Shown: in pieces, positions 7,846-15,463 of the stretch
How positions within the stretch are numbered: the stretch's first letter is position 1
Layout of the letters: every line of letters begins with the position of its first letter
Virus record (IMG/VR): IMGVR_UViG_3300010354_019171
Location: 1-21,621 of that record
Length of the DNA: 21,621 nucleotides
Source of the DNA: a virus
Reading direction: 5' to 3' (one strand)
Made by a program: the position numbers and the translations under genes
The notes under the pieces: model-generated
Seen by the model: the letters and a program-made list of their open reading frames with translations, nothing else
Told to the model about the DNA's origin: nothing
Database searches by the model: none

Positions 7846-8488
7846 ACTTGGTGTTGTTATTCCATATCGTGATCGATTTCAGCATTTGATGAGCTTTTTG
7901 CCATCAACCAATACTTATTTAAATAATTCTAGAATCGATCATGAATTCTTTATTGTAGAACAAGAAAGCGGAAAGCCATTCAACCGTGGTAAACTTTTAA
8001 ATATAGGATTTTTGCTTGCCGAGCCTACGTGTGATTATGTTGTGTTTCATGATGTTGATATGATTCCGATTGAAGCCGATTACAGTTGGACGCCCAATCC
8101 AATTCACATGGCTACCGAATGCAGTCAATTTGATTACAAATTGCCATACGATAGTTATTTTGGTGGTGTTACTATGTTCAATCGCGATGACTTTAGAAAA
8201 ACCAATGGATACAACAACGAATACTGGGGATGGGGTGCTGAAGATGATGACCTACGAGCAAGATGTGGTGTTGCAGGTTTGGAGTGTACCAGAAGACGCG
8301 GTAGATACATGTCACTGCAGCACGGTAGAGTAATCAAGCAAGAAGAATATTCTAAAAATATTGAAGAACTGAAAAGTTTTACACCCGAAAAAATGCAATC
8401 AAACGGATTAAGTTCGATCGGATATTCTTTAATTGAACGAAGTCAACTTAAAAATCAAAATGGTTTTAAATACAAAGTGAGTATATAA
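7829..8488 (+). CDS. GT7-family beta-1,4-galactosyltransferase-like enzyme
   Basis: A 219-residue GT-A glycosyltransferase with all signatures of the animal beta-4-galactosyltransferase family (GT7): IPYRDRFQHL (11-20), FNRGKLLNIG (51-60), the metal-binding DVD (75-77), YFGGVTMF (110-117), the acceptor/catalytic block WGWGAEDDDL (133-142), and the downstream histidine in LQHGRV (H165). The family transfers Gal, GalNAc or a related sugar from a UDP donor to a terminal sugar. No signal peptide or membrane segment is seen, so it should act in the cytoplasm. The start is fixed by GAGGTG (7816-7821). It overlaps uvsX by 17 nt. Donor and acceptor are unknown. Confidence 0.88.
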   Translation: MSSNHKLGVVIPYRDRFQHLMSFLPSTNTYLNNSRIDHEFFIVEQESGKPFNRGKLLNIGFLLAEPTCDYVVFHDVDMIPIEADYSWTPNPIHMATECSQFDYKLPYDSYFGGVTMFNRDDFRKTNGYNNEYWGWGAEDDDLRARCGVAGLECTRRRGRYMSLQHGRVIKQEEYSKNIEELKSFTPEKMQSNGLSSIGYSLIERSQLKNQNGFKYKVSI

Positions 8489-9258
8489 TGGGCGTAATTT
8501 TAGGCGCATCTAAAAATTTTGATTTTAATACTCTTTATCCTTGGGTAAGCACTGCTTTGGCAACCAAAAACAAAGTAGTGATGATATTGATGGAAAACAA
8601 TCGAACCTTAGAGACGCAGCTAAGAGGTCTTGGTGTTGAAGTAATCACAAACGCAATACCAGGTAATGTTGTACCACATCACGAACGATTTCGCATACAA
8701 TACGAATATTTGATGAATTGCAGCGAAGAATATGTTGTTGTTACCGATAGTCGCGATGTTATTTTTCAAACGGATCCGGTCGATTGGATGAAAAATAATT
8801 TAGGATCGCATAGTGTTGTTTGCTCTAGTGAGGGTTTGGCATACAAAAACGAATTCTGGGGCAACCAAAATCTTCAAGAAGGTTTTCCGTATCTTTACGA
8901 AACTTACAAAAACAATACCATCATGAATGTCGGCGTTCTTGGTGGTAAAACTCGAGCTATTGCAGAGCTATCTTTGATGATATACAGTATGTGCAAGCAC
9001 AATCCAGCCAGAGTTTCTGATCAATCTTCGTTCAATGTTCTCTGTGGTATGAATTCGTTAGATTCATTTATACTAAAAGCCAGATCCGATGCTGGGTGGG
9101 CATTGCATGCTGGAACATGGTGTAAAACCAACAATTTTCACTTGTTTGAACCGAATCTCTTGGAACCTCAACCAACATTTGAAGGTAAAGTCGCCAAGAC
9201 GCATGATGGCAAAACATACGCTATTTTACATCAATACGATAGAATAGCGGGATATTGA
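8488..9258 (+). CDS. Putative GT-A glycosyltransferase, unassigned family
   Basis: A 256-residue soluble protein. The N-terminus MGVILGASKNFDFNTLYPWV and the later VVVTDSRDVIFQTDP (about 83-97) look like the first strand and the metal-binding DxxD region (D87, D90) of a GT-A fold. NVGVLGGKTR and the DQSSFN region fit the acceptor-side blocks of such enzymes. I cannot assign a CAZy family. It starts in a TAATG overlap with the GT7 gene and shares its core-like composition, suggesting the two entered or evolved together. Sugar transfer is inferred from motif pattern and context. Confidence 0.6.
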   Translation: MGVILGASKNFDFNTLYPWVSTALATKNKVVMILMENNRTLETQLRGLGVEVITNAIPGNVVPHHERFRIQYEYLMNCSEEYVVVTDSRDVIFQTDPVDWMKNNLGSHSVVCSSEGLAYKNEFWGNQNLQEGFPYLYETYKNNTIMNVGVLGGKTRAIAELSLMIYSMCKHNPARVSDQSSFNVLCGMNSLDSFILKARSDAGWALHAGTWCKTNNFHLFEPNLLEPQPTFEGKVAKTHDGKTYAILHQYDRIAGY

Positions 9259-9259
9259 T

Positions 9260-9946
9260 ATGAAAATAGCTTTATGTTTGTCGGGACAACCAAGAGGGCT
9301 GGTAAAAGCATACGAATACGTACAAAGAAACGTTTTATGTTGTAACGATGTTGATGTTTTTTGTCATGTATGGAACGAAGAAGAAAAAGTAAAATCATTA
9401 TACAAACCCAAAAAAATTTTAGCAGAATCTCAAAATAAGATAAAATTAAACAAAGAATATAAAACAAGAGATAATATAAATCATCCAGCTATCAATACTT
9501 TTTGCTTTTTTTATTCTCTATACATGGCCAATAATCTAAGAGAAGAATATGAAAAAGAAAATAACATCAAATACGATATTGTAATAAGATCTAGATATGA
9601 TTTTGCTATAGCTAGATGCCTGAATTTTTGTGAATATGATCCAGACAAAATCTGGACTCCTTTGATAAAAATACCAATGCCTTCTACATTTGTTTGTACA
9701 GACCAGTTTGCTTTTTCTTCTTCGCAAAATATGTCGGTATATTCTAAAATTTATGAAAAAATACAATATTATTATGATACTGGTGTTTTGATAAACGGAG
9801 AGGACTTACTGGCGGCACACGTCAAAAATTTTAATTTAATCCATAAAATTTCTTACGTTGATATGTGGGATCCTTTTTTTGGGGGTAAGTATAACTACGG
9901 TCCGCACTCTTTGGTGCGAGATGATATGGAGCAATGGATTAAATGA
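9260..9946 (+). CDS. Putative glycosyltransferase-like protein (CLSGQPR family)
   Basis: A 228-residue protein opening with MKIALCLSGQPRG and carrying NIKYDIVIRSRYDF (about 102-115). These two blocks mark a family I know from phages, large DNA viruses and bacterial polysaccharide loci, usually annotated only as hypothetical or glycosyltransferase-like. The N-terminal strand plus a central R-x-R-x-D motif suggests a GT-A-like nucleotide-sugar fold. No membrane segment is visible. It begins one base after its neighbour and is the first gene of the very AT-rich block. Substrate unknown. Confidence 0.55.
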   Translation: MKIALCLSGQPRGLVKAYEYVQRNVLCCNDVDVFCHVWNEEEKVKSLYKPKKILAESQNKIKLNKEYKTRDNINHPAINTFCFFYSLYMANNLREEYEKENNIKYDIVIRSRYDFAIARCLNFCEYDPDKIWTPLIKIPMPSTFVCTDQFAFSSSQNMSVYSKIYEKIQYYYDTGVLINGEDLLAAHVKNFNLIHKISYVDMWDPFFGGKYNYGPHSLVRDDMEQWIK

Positions 9947-10755
9947 AAGTTGTATGTAGACGCCAACCTAATTGGATAAACTTCGATTTAGATTTTGCAT
10001 GTGAAGTGCATCTTCAATATCCAGAGTTTCCTTTTAATAAAAATGATGGTATTTTTAGAGTTTATTGCGATTCATTTGAGCCGTCTTCATCTTGCGCAAA
10101 TCATCTTCATGTAGAGAAGATACTTCCACTTTGTAATTTAATTTTAACGAAAAATCCATTTATATTGTCTAAATATAAAAACTCTAGATTATTTTATTTT
10201 GGATCATCTTTCATATATCCTCATTTGCCTTGCAAAAAAACTTATGGTGTTTCTTTTGTGACCACAAAACCGAGCTGGCATTTACCTGGTTATGACTTGA
10301 GGTATGAGTTGTGGAGTAGGCAGAACGAAATAAAAATACCAAAGGTTTTTTATAGTTCCAACAGAATGCCAATAGATACAAACAGACTTCTTCCTGGAGA
10401 TGGATCTAATTTAGATAAAATGATAATGTTTGATAGTATGTTTCATGTTGCAATAGAGAATACGAAAGAAATTAATTATTTTAGTGAAAAAATCAATGAT
10501 TGCTTTTGGACAAAAACCATTCCTTTATATTGGGGTCATAAAGAAACAGTTAATTCTATTTTTGATGAAAAAGGAATAATACATTTTGATTCTGTAGATG
10601 AATTGATAAAAATATGTAATTCTTTAACAGAGAACGATTATTATAATCGAAACTCTTTTATGGAAAAAAATAAAGTTATATCTGAAATTTATGCTAAAGA
10701 TATGAATGAAAGAATTAAATTTGAAATATTAAAATTTAAAGAAGGAAAAATATGA
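9943..10755 (+). CDS. GT10 (alpha-1,3-fucosyltransferase)-like enzyme
   Basis: A 270-residue protein whose C-terminal half carries the GT10 donor-binding signature: FHVAIENT (167-174) followed by FSEKINDCF (180-188) and IPLYWG (193-198). This matches the FxxAxENS, then TEK, then VPVxxG pattern that binds GDP-fucose in bacterial and animal alpha-1,3/4-fucosyltransferases. The N-terminal half is divergent. GT10 enzymes add fucose or a related GDP-6-deoxy sugar to GlcNAc or Glc units. Both ends form 4-nt ATGA overlaps with neighbours. The family call is fairly firm; donor specificity is inferred. Confidence 0.72.
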   Translation: MKVVCRRQPNWINFDLDFACEVHLQYPEFPFNKNDGIFRVYCDSFEPSSSCANHLHVEKILPLCNLILTKNPFILSKYKNSRLFYFGSSFIYPHLPCKKTYGVSFVTTKPSWHLPGYDLRYELWSRQNEIKIPKVFYSSNRMPIDTNRLLPGDGSNLDKMIMFDSMFHVAIENTKEINYFSEKINDCFWTKTIPLYWGHKETVNSIFDEKGIIHFDSVDELIKICNSLTENDYYNRNSFMEKNKVISEIYAKDMNERIKFEILKFKEGKI

Positions 10756-11447
10756 AACTTTTGGTATGTGGACATCTTAGAAATTTTTCAAATAATTATT
10801 ATATTTTTGTAGAAAAATATTTTTCCAAATTAAATGCTGAGAGTAAACATCTTGTTACTTATAAAAATCTCGGTTGGTGGAGTGCAAAAAATTCTGTTAC
10901 TGACGGAGACATAATTGATGCAAATAAAATTATTAATTTTAATTTTTTTGATACTATTAATATTTTACAAAAAGAAATAGTGCAAAATATAGCGAAAGAG
11001 TATATCAAGCCTGTATCGATTGTGCGTCCTTATTTAAGAACAGAAAATATGTCTAGTCAGTTTGCAATGAGGTACCTTTCTTGCAAAATTTTAAATTCTT
11101 TTGTTGATTCAAACGAAACAATAGTTTTAACTCGCCCCGACATTTTACCTTCTCCTAATATGGTAAATGCTATAGTTGACATGATCAAAGATGTAGATAA
11201 CGATAAATCTTTAGTGTGTTATGTTGGCGGTACTTCTGTTGAGCAAGGAGATCCTTTCTTTGTTGGTACTGTTTCTAATTTAAAACATATAATGTCATCA
11301 TCAGCTGTTAATAATAATGAATATATGGATGCACACGCGTTTTTAGATGGAGCAATAATAGGAACCGATATCAAGTTGAAAAGATATCCAGAACTTGGAT
11401 GGGTATTGTGTAATTCGCCAAACATGACAACTTATAGGGAAATCTAA
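10752..11447 (+). CDS. Putative glycosyltransferase-like protein, unassigned
   Basis: A 231-residue protein of unknown function. MKLLVCGHLRNF at the N-terminus and IVLTRPDILPSP (about 124-135) occupy the same relative places as LCLSGQPRG and IRSRYDF in the gene two upstream, suggesting a distant relative of the same superfamily. ELGWVLCNSPN near the C-terminus could be an acceptor loop. It is soluble and strongly AT-rich at DNA level, with an ATGA overlap at its start. A glycosyltransferase role rests on context and this weak similarity. Confidence 0.45.
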   Translation: MKLLVCGHLRNFSNNYYIFVEKYFSKLNAESKHLVTYKNLGWWSAKNSVTDGDIIDANKIINFNFFDTINILQKEIVQNIAKEYIKPVSIVRPYLRTENMSSQFAMRYLSCKILNSFVDSNETIVLTRPDILPSPNMVNAIVDMIKDVDNDKSLVCYVGGTSVEQGDPFFVGTVSNLKHIMSSSAVNNNEYMDAHAFLDGAIIGTDIKLKRYPELGWVLCNSPNMTTYREI

Positions 11448-11451
11448 TAAA

Positions 11452-12123
11452 ATGAATGTATTATTTTTTCAAACATCGATTATAAATGTTTCTAAAGATC
11501 CATTAAATTATAATCCTATCAGGTCTGTGTATGATCCAGAAACTCGCCTACAACAAACAATTGAAGGTGTAAATAGCGTTAGAGCAAAATATCCTTCGGC
11601 TAAAATTTTTGTATGCGAGGCAAGCAATCTTGATGATTATCAAGAAAAAAAATTAAAAGAATGTTCGGACAATCTTATTTTACTGCATGATGTGAGTGAA
11701 GTTAAAGATACACGAAATCATTCAAATAAAAGCTTAGCCGAAGCAACTCAAGTTAAGCACATACTTAGCAATCCAGAAATACAAAATTATGATTTTGTAT
11801 TTAAAATGTCGGGAAGATACTGGCTTTCCGATAGTTTTAATCCATCATATATTCAGAATAAGAACAAAGCTAAGGTTATAGTCAAAAAAAGATTCTCAAA
11901 TCCGTATCGGCACTGGTTCAGCACTTCTTTGTATTGTGTAGGTAAATATGCTATTCCTATGATGATTAATCAGCTTGATAAAGCTATAGAGATATTAAAA
12001 TACAACAATACTGATATCGAAAGCACTTTATTTCGAGGTATCGAGAATACATACTTGATAGAAGTAGATTCTATAGGTTGTAGTGGTAGAGTTGCTGTAA
12101 ACGGAGAAATTATTAATCATTAA
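11452..12123 (+). CDS. Putative glycosyltransferase-like protein, unassigned
   Basis: A 223-residue protein, not assigned to a named family. It has a GT-A-like opening (MNVLFFQTSI, then a helix and the strand AKIFVCEAS), and DFVFKMSGRYWL (114-125) in the place where related polysaccharide-locus proteins carry a nucleotide-sugar or metal site. GIENTYLIEVDSIGCSGRV near the end may be an acceptor or base loop. It starts four bases after the preceding stop codon with little Shine-Dalgarno complementarity. Confidence 0.42.
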   Translation: MNVLFFQTSIINVSKDPLNYNPIRSVYDPETRLQQTIEGVNSVRAKYPSAKIFVCEASNLDDYQEKKLKECSDNLILLHDVSEVKDTRNHSNKSLAEATQVKHILSNPEIQNYDFVFKMSGRYWLSDSFNPSYIQNKNKAKVIVKKRFSNPYRHWFSTSLYCVGKYAIPMMINQLDKAIEILKYNNTDIESTLFRGIENTYLIEVDSIGCSGRVAVNGEIINH

Positions 12124-12136
12124 ATGAGAAGTTAAT

Positions 12137-12739
12137 ATGAACGAAAGAATACAAATATTAAATACTATTTTGCAAAAGCGCATAAATCCATCTTATCTTG
12201 AAATTGGATACGGAGACGGTACCTGCTTTGAAAGTATAGCATGCGTAGATAAAACATGTGTAGACCCAAGTCCCTTTTGTGATAAAAATTTTGGAAAATC
12301 TGGAACTTGCATAAAAAAATATAGCGATTCTTTTTTTGAATCTAATCAAAAAATGTTTGATGTGATCTTTATAGATGGAGATCATTCTTATGATCAAGTG
12401 TGTAGAGATTTTTCAAATTCTTTAAAATTTATTAAAAAAGATGGCTGTATAGTTTTACATGACTGCAATCCTCCAGATAAAAACCACACAAATCAAAATT
12501 TATGTGGAGACGGTGGATATAGAATGTTCACCGAGTTTTATCAAAAAAATACAACTTTTACATGGATGACTTCTTTTGAAGATTATGGTGTTTGTGTTGT
12601 CACACCAAATAACTTCAGACAAGCAGAGATTTTGAATAAAAATGGTGAAGATTTATATGATACATTTGTTAATTCTAAAATTAATATTTTAAATTTAAAA
12701 CAAGCTTCAGAAATTATTAAAATAATAAATTTAATTTAA
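12137..12739 (+). CDS. Class I SAM-dependent methyltransferase (Methyltransf_24-like)
   Basis: A 200-residue Rossmann-fold methyltransferase. Motif I is LEIGYGDG (21-28); IFIDGDHSYD (about 78-86) and CIVLHDCNPP (104-113) are the post-I and catalytic blocks of the Methyltransf_24 type, in which the aspartate/histidine cluster binds a metal. Family members often O-methylate sugars in polysaccharide and antibiotic pathways. In this cassette it probably caps or decorates a sugar. It has GAGAAG as ribosome-binding site and a 13-nt gap upstream. Substrate inferred from context. Confidence 0.78.
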   Translation: MNERIQILNTILQKRINPSYLEIGYGDGTCFESIACVDKTCVDPSPFCDKNFGKSGTCIKKYSDSFFESNQKMFDVIFIDGDHSYDQVCRDFSNSLKFIKKDGCIVLHDCNPPDKNHTNQNLCGDGGYRMFTEFYQKNTTFTWMTSFEDYGVCVVTPNNFRQAEILNKNGEDLYDTFVNSKINILNLKQASEIIKIINLI

Positions 12740-12766
12740 AACAAGTTTTTGACTCTCGGATAGATT

Positions 12767-13696
12767 ATGAAAAATGAAAAAATTTTTATTACAGGTGGAG
12801 CTGGTTATCTAGGTCAGAATCTCTGTAAATATTTGTCTCAAGATAACGAAATAATAGTTTACTCCAGAGATGAATCAAAACATTATTACATGCAAAAGCA
12901 GTTTCCGAATGTAAGGTTTATAATCGGAGACATAAGAAATAAAGATTACTTAATAAGAAAATCTAAAGGCTGTACAGTCGGAATATTTGCAGCATCTTTG
13001 AAACAGATAGATGCATGCACCAACAACTACGAAGAAGCTTCTAAAACAATTATAGACGGTGCTATAAATTCAAGACTTGCAGCCGAAGAAAATGGATTTA
13101 AGTCAGCAAGTTTTATATCATCAGATAAAAGCCGAGCGGCAACCACAATATATGGCGCCATGAAATATGTTGCAGGCGAATCTTTTATAGTTGGAGATTC
13201 TAATTGCAATTTAACTACTTTAATTTATGGAAATGTTGCAAATTCAACCGGTTCAATTATTCCTTTGATATGGAACTGTATCAAAAATAACAGATGTTTG
13301 ACTCTTTATGAGCCTTCTATGACTCGTTTTTGGATAGATATCAAAGATGCAGTAGATTTAATAGTCAAAGCTCAAAAGTATAAAGGATGTAATATCATAC
13401 CAAAAATAAAATCTTTTTGCATAGAAGACTTGTGTAAAATTTATAGCGAAAAATTTGGTTTAAAATATACGGTTGGTACTCCTCGCGTTGGAGAAAAAAT
13501 TCATGAAATAATGGCCTCTAATGAAGAAATCAGAAGATTACAATATGTTTCGTCTGACAATCTGTATGTTTTGTATCCAGACAGACAAATTAATAATTTA
13601 ACGTTTCCAAATAATGAATATTCTTCAAAAGATTTTTGTATGAACACAGATGAATTGCTCCATGTACTCGAAGATAAGGATTTTTATAAATTATGA
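12767..13696 (+). CDS. NAD(P)-dependent UDP-sugar 4,6-dehydratase (PseB/CapD-like SDR)
   Basis: A 309-residue extended SDR. The nucleotide-binding loop is GGAGYLG (10-16). The active-site segment SSDKSR (118-123) and Y129-x3-K133 match the inverting UDP-GlcNAc 4,6-dehydratases (PseB/FlaA1/CapE), whose D-K pair replaces the usual threonine region. The typical reaction converts UDP-GlcNAc to a UDP-4-keto-6-deoxy-HexNAc. The next gene, an RmlD-like reductase overlapping by ATGA, is the usual partner, as in the CapE/CapF and WbjB/WbjC pairs that lead to 6-deoxy-HexNAc sugars. Family call firm; exact product inferred. Confidence 0.82.
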   Translation: MKNEKIFITGGAGYLGQNLCKYLSQDNEIIVYSRDESKHYYMQKQFPNVRFIIGDIRNKDYLIRKSKGCTVGIFAASLKQIDACTNNYEEASKTIIDGAINSRLAAEENGFKSASFISSDKSRAATTIYGAMKYVAGESFIVGDSNCNLTTLIYGNVANSTGSIIPLIWNCIKNNRCLTLYEPSMTRFWIDIKDAVDLIVKAQKYKGCNIIPKIKSFCIEDLCKIYSEKFGLKYTVGTPRVGEKIHEIMASNEEIRRLQYVSSDNLYVLYPDRQINNLTFPNNEYSSKDFCMNTDELLHVLEDKDFYKL

Positions 13697-14496
13697 AATG
13701 TGCGATATTCGGAAATAATGGAATGCTTGGTTCATATGCTCGATCGTATTTGCAAGAGTTCTATGATATATTGTCTTTTGGAAGAAAAGACATAGATATC
13801 TTTTCTTGTACCAAAAAAGAATTTTTTAATTTTTCACAAGAAAAATTAAAAAATGTTGATGTTATTATAAATTGTGCAGGCGCAATAAAGCAAAGAAGCG
13901 TTTCTGACGAAGAAATGATAACGGTAAATTCCATATTTCCGCAATGGCTCGCTGAAATTAAAAAAAATACTAATTGTAATGTAATACATTTTACCACTGA
14001 TTGTGTTTACAGTGGCTTAAAAGGTAATTATTCAGAACATGACAAACACGATTGTGGTGATGTTTATGGAAAATCTAAATCACTAGGTGAAAATGAAAAT
14101 TTGACTATTATTAGAACTTCTATTATAGGAGAAGAACTAAGAAATAAGTTGAGTTTGTTAGAATGGGTTAAGTCTAATCAAAATAAAACTGTAAATGGTT
14201 TCACTAACCATTTTTGGAATGGTGTTACGTGTTTAGAGTTAATGAAGTATGTGCAGGGTGTTATAAATTACAATCATTTTTGGAATGGTGTTCGTAACGT
14301 GTTTAGCCCAAATGTTGTATCTAAATATGATTTAGTTAATATGATATCCGAAGTTTATGAATTAAATGTGATTGTCAACAAGAACAGTCATAGCGATTTT
14401 TGTGACAGATCTTTAACTTCAATTCACATCAAAAAGCCTATAACAAAATCATTAGTTAATCAATTAATTGAAATCAAAAATTTTAAATTAACTTAA
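13693..14496 (+). CDS. RmlD-like sugar-nucleotide 4-keto reductase
   Basis: A 267-residue SDR of the RmlD (dTDP-4-dehydrorhamnose reductase) superfamily. The cofactor loop is GNNGMLG (7-13), and TTDCVYSG (101-108) plus Y125-x3-K129 form the catalytic region. It probably reduces the 4-keto sugar made by the preceding gene. The protein contains the heptad NHFWNGV twice, 22 residues apart. The DNA holds a perfect 15-bp inverted repeat (13821-13854) and a direct repeat (14209-14306). It is AT-rich throughout. Confidence 0.8.
   Translation: MKCAIFGNNGMLGSYARSYLQEFYDILSFGRKDIDIFSCTKKEFFNFSQEKLKNVDVIINCAGAIKQRSVSDEEMITVNSIFPQWLAEIKKNTNCNVIHFTTDCVYSGLKGNYSEHDKHDCGDVYGKSKSLGENENLTIIRTSIIGEELRNKLSLLEWVKSNQNKTVNGFTNHFWNGVTCLELMKYVQGVINYNHFWNGVRNVFSPNVVSKYDLVNMISEVYELNVIVNKNSHSDFCDRSLTSIHIKKPITKSLVNQLIEIKNFKLT
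13821..13854. repeat. Perfect 15-bp inverted repeat with 4-nt loop inside a coding region
   Basis: ATTTTTTAATTTTTC (13821-13835) and GAAAAATTAAAAAAT (13840-13854) are exact reverse complements around ACAA. Only one pair is G-C. It lies within the RmlD-like gene and does not break the frame. Confidence 0.75.
14209..14306 (+). repeat. Intragenic direct repeat (18 nt + 10 nt), 66 nt apart
   Basis: CATTTTTGGAATGGTGTT occurs at 14209-14226 and 14275-14292. Each copy is followed by ACGTGTTTAG (14227-14236; 14297-14306), separated by four extra bases in the second copy. The repeat encodes NHFWNGV twice in the same frame. An 8-bp hairpin (AAATGGTT 14193-14200 with AACCATTT 14206-14213) abuts the first copy. 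Confidence 0.75.
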
Positions 14497-14506
14497 TACA
14501 TTTATT

Positions 14507-15463
14507 ATGAAAAACACAAAATTGGTAATGTTTGACCTTGACGGTGTTTTGGTGGATGCTTGCGAACTTCACTATGAAGCTCTAAACAAAGCTTTAAGTG
14601 CAAACGGCAAACCATCGATAAGTCGAGAAGACCATGAAAGCAAATACAATGGCCTTCCCACCAAAGTAAAGCTGAATCTTCTTGGATACGAAGATACTTT
14701 GATAAAAAAGATCGATTCCGACAAGCAAAATTATACTTTAGAATTGATTGAAAAGTGCTGCGCTAAAAGACAAGAAAAAATCGACTTGATTGATTATTTA
14801 AAAAATAGAGGCATAGTTGTCGGCTGTGTGACCAATTCAATAAGAAAAACTACGCAAAAAATGCTAATTCAGACTGGCATTTACGATAAGATAGATTTTT
14901 GCATAACAAACGAAGATGTGTGTCAGGCTAAACCGGATCCAGAGGGGTATCTGAAAGGTATATCTTTCCACAAAGATATTATCGATTCGATTGCTGATCA
15001 AGTAGTAATAGTTGAAGATAGTCCTAAAGGATTGCAAGCGGCTCGAGCAACCGGTGCTTGCGTTGTTCAAGTAAAGGATCCAAACGACGTTCATGTTGGA
15101 TTGTTCAACTCGATTGTTGCAAAAGATGTTGAAAAATCTCAAGTAAGTATGATGCGTGGTGGATGGTTTGTTGGCGCATTTGAGCCGACGTTGGAAAACA
15201 CCAAAGATTTTGAAGTTGGTTACAGAAGCTACAAAAAGGGTGAAGAGCATGATATGCATTATCATGTTGTAGCCAAAGAAATAAATTGTGTTGCTAGAGG
15301 AGTTGTAGAAGTTGAAGGGCAACTTTACAAAGAAGGCGACATTTTTATTGTTCATCCTTTCAAAGCAATCAAGCCAATATTTCACGAAGATAGTTCTATA
15401 GTTTGTGTCAAAATTCCATCATGCTCCAATGATAAATATGTCTTAAAGGACATTACACTATGA
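14507..15463 (+). CDS. HAD-family phosphatase fused to a cupin domain
   Basis: A 318-residue two-domain protein. Residues 1 to about 205 are a HAD hydrolase of the beta-phosphoglucomutase/phosphatase type: nucleophile DLDGV (D10, D12), CVTNS (107-111), lysine in AKPDP (K142), and acidic pair ED (170-171) in the VVIVEDSPKG block. Residues about 215-318 form a cupin with a complete metal-binding motif 1: G245, H251-x-H253, E258, G265. The HAD part may act on a sugar phosphate; the cupin may be a sugar isomerase-like or binding module. It resembles the core genes in base composition, unlike the gene before it, and its stop overlaps the nucleotidyltransferase start (ATGA). Confidence 0.82.
   Translation: MKNTKLVMFDLDGVLVDACELHYEALNKALSANGKPSISREDHESKYNGLPTKVKLNLLGYEDTLIKKIDSDKQNYTLELIEKCCAKRQEKIDLIDYLKNRGIVVGCVTNSIRKTTQKMLIQTGIYDKIDFCITNEDVCQAKPDPEGYLKGISFHKDIIDSIADQVVIVEDSPKGLQAARATGACVVQVKDPNDVHVGLFNSIVAKDVEKSQVSMMRGGWFVGAFEPTLENTKDFEVGYRSYKKGEEHDMHYHVVAKEINCVARGVVEVEGQLYKEGDIFIVHPFKAIKPIFHEDSSIVCVKIPSCSNDKYVLKDITL

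Noticed and set aside
12693-12745. 12-nt direct repeat ATTTAAAACAAG and nearby TTTTAAATTTAAAA palindrome
   Set aside because: Extreme AT content makes such matches likely by chance; no link to a boundary or site.
14864-15385. - strand open frame of 173 codons opposite the HAD-cupin gene
   Set aside because: No ribosome-binding site or recognisable motif; the opposite strand has clear catalytic motifs.
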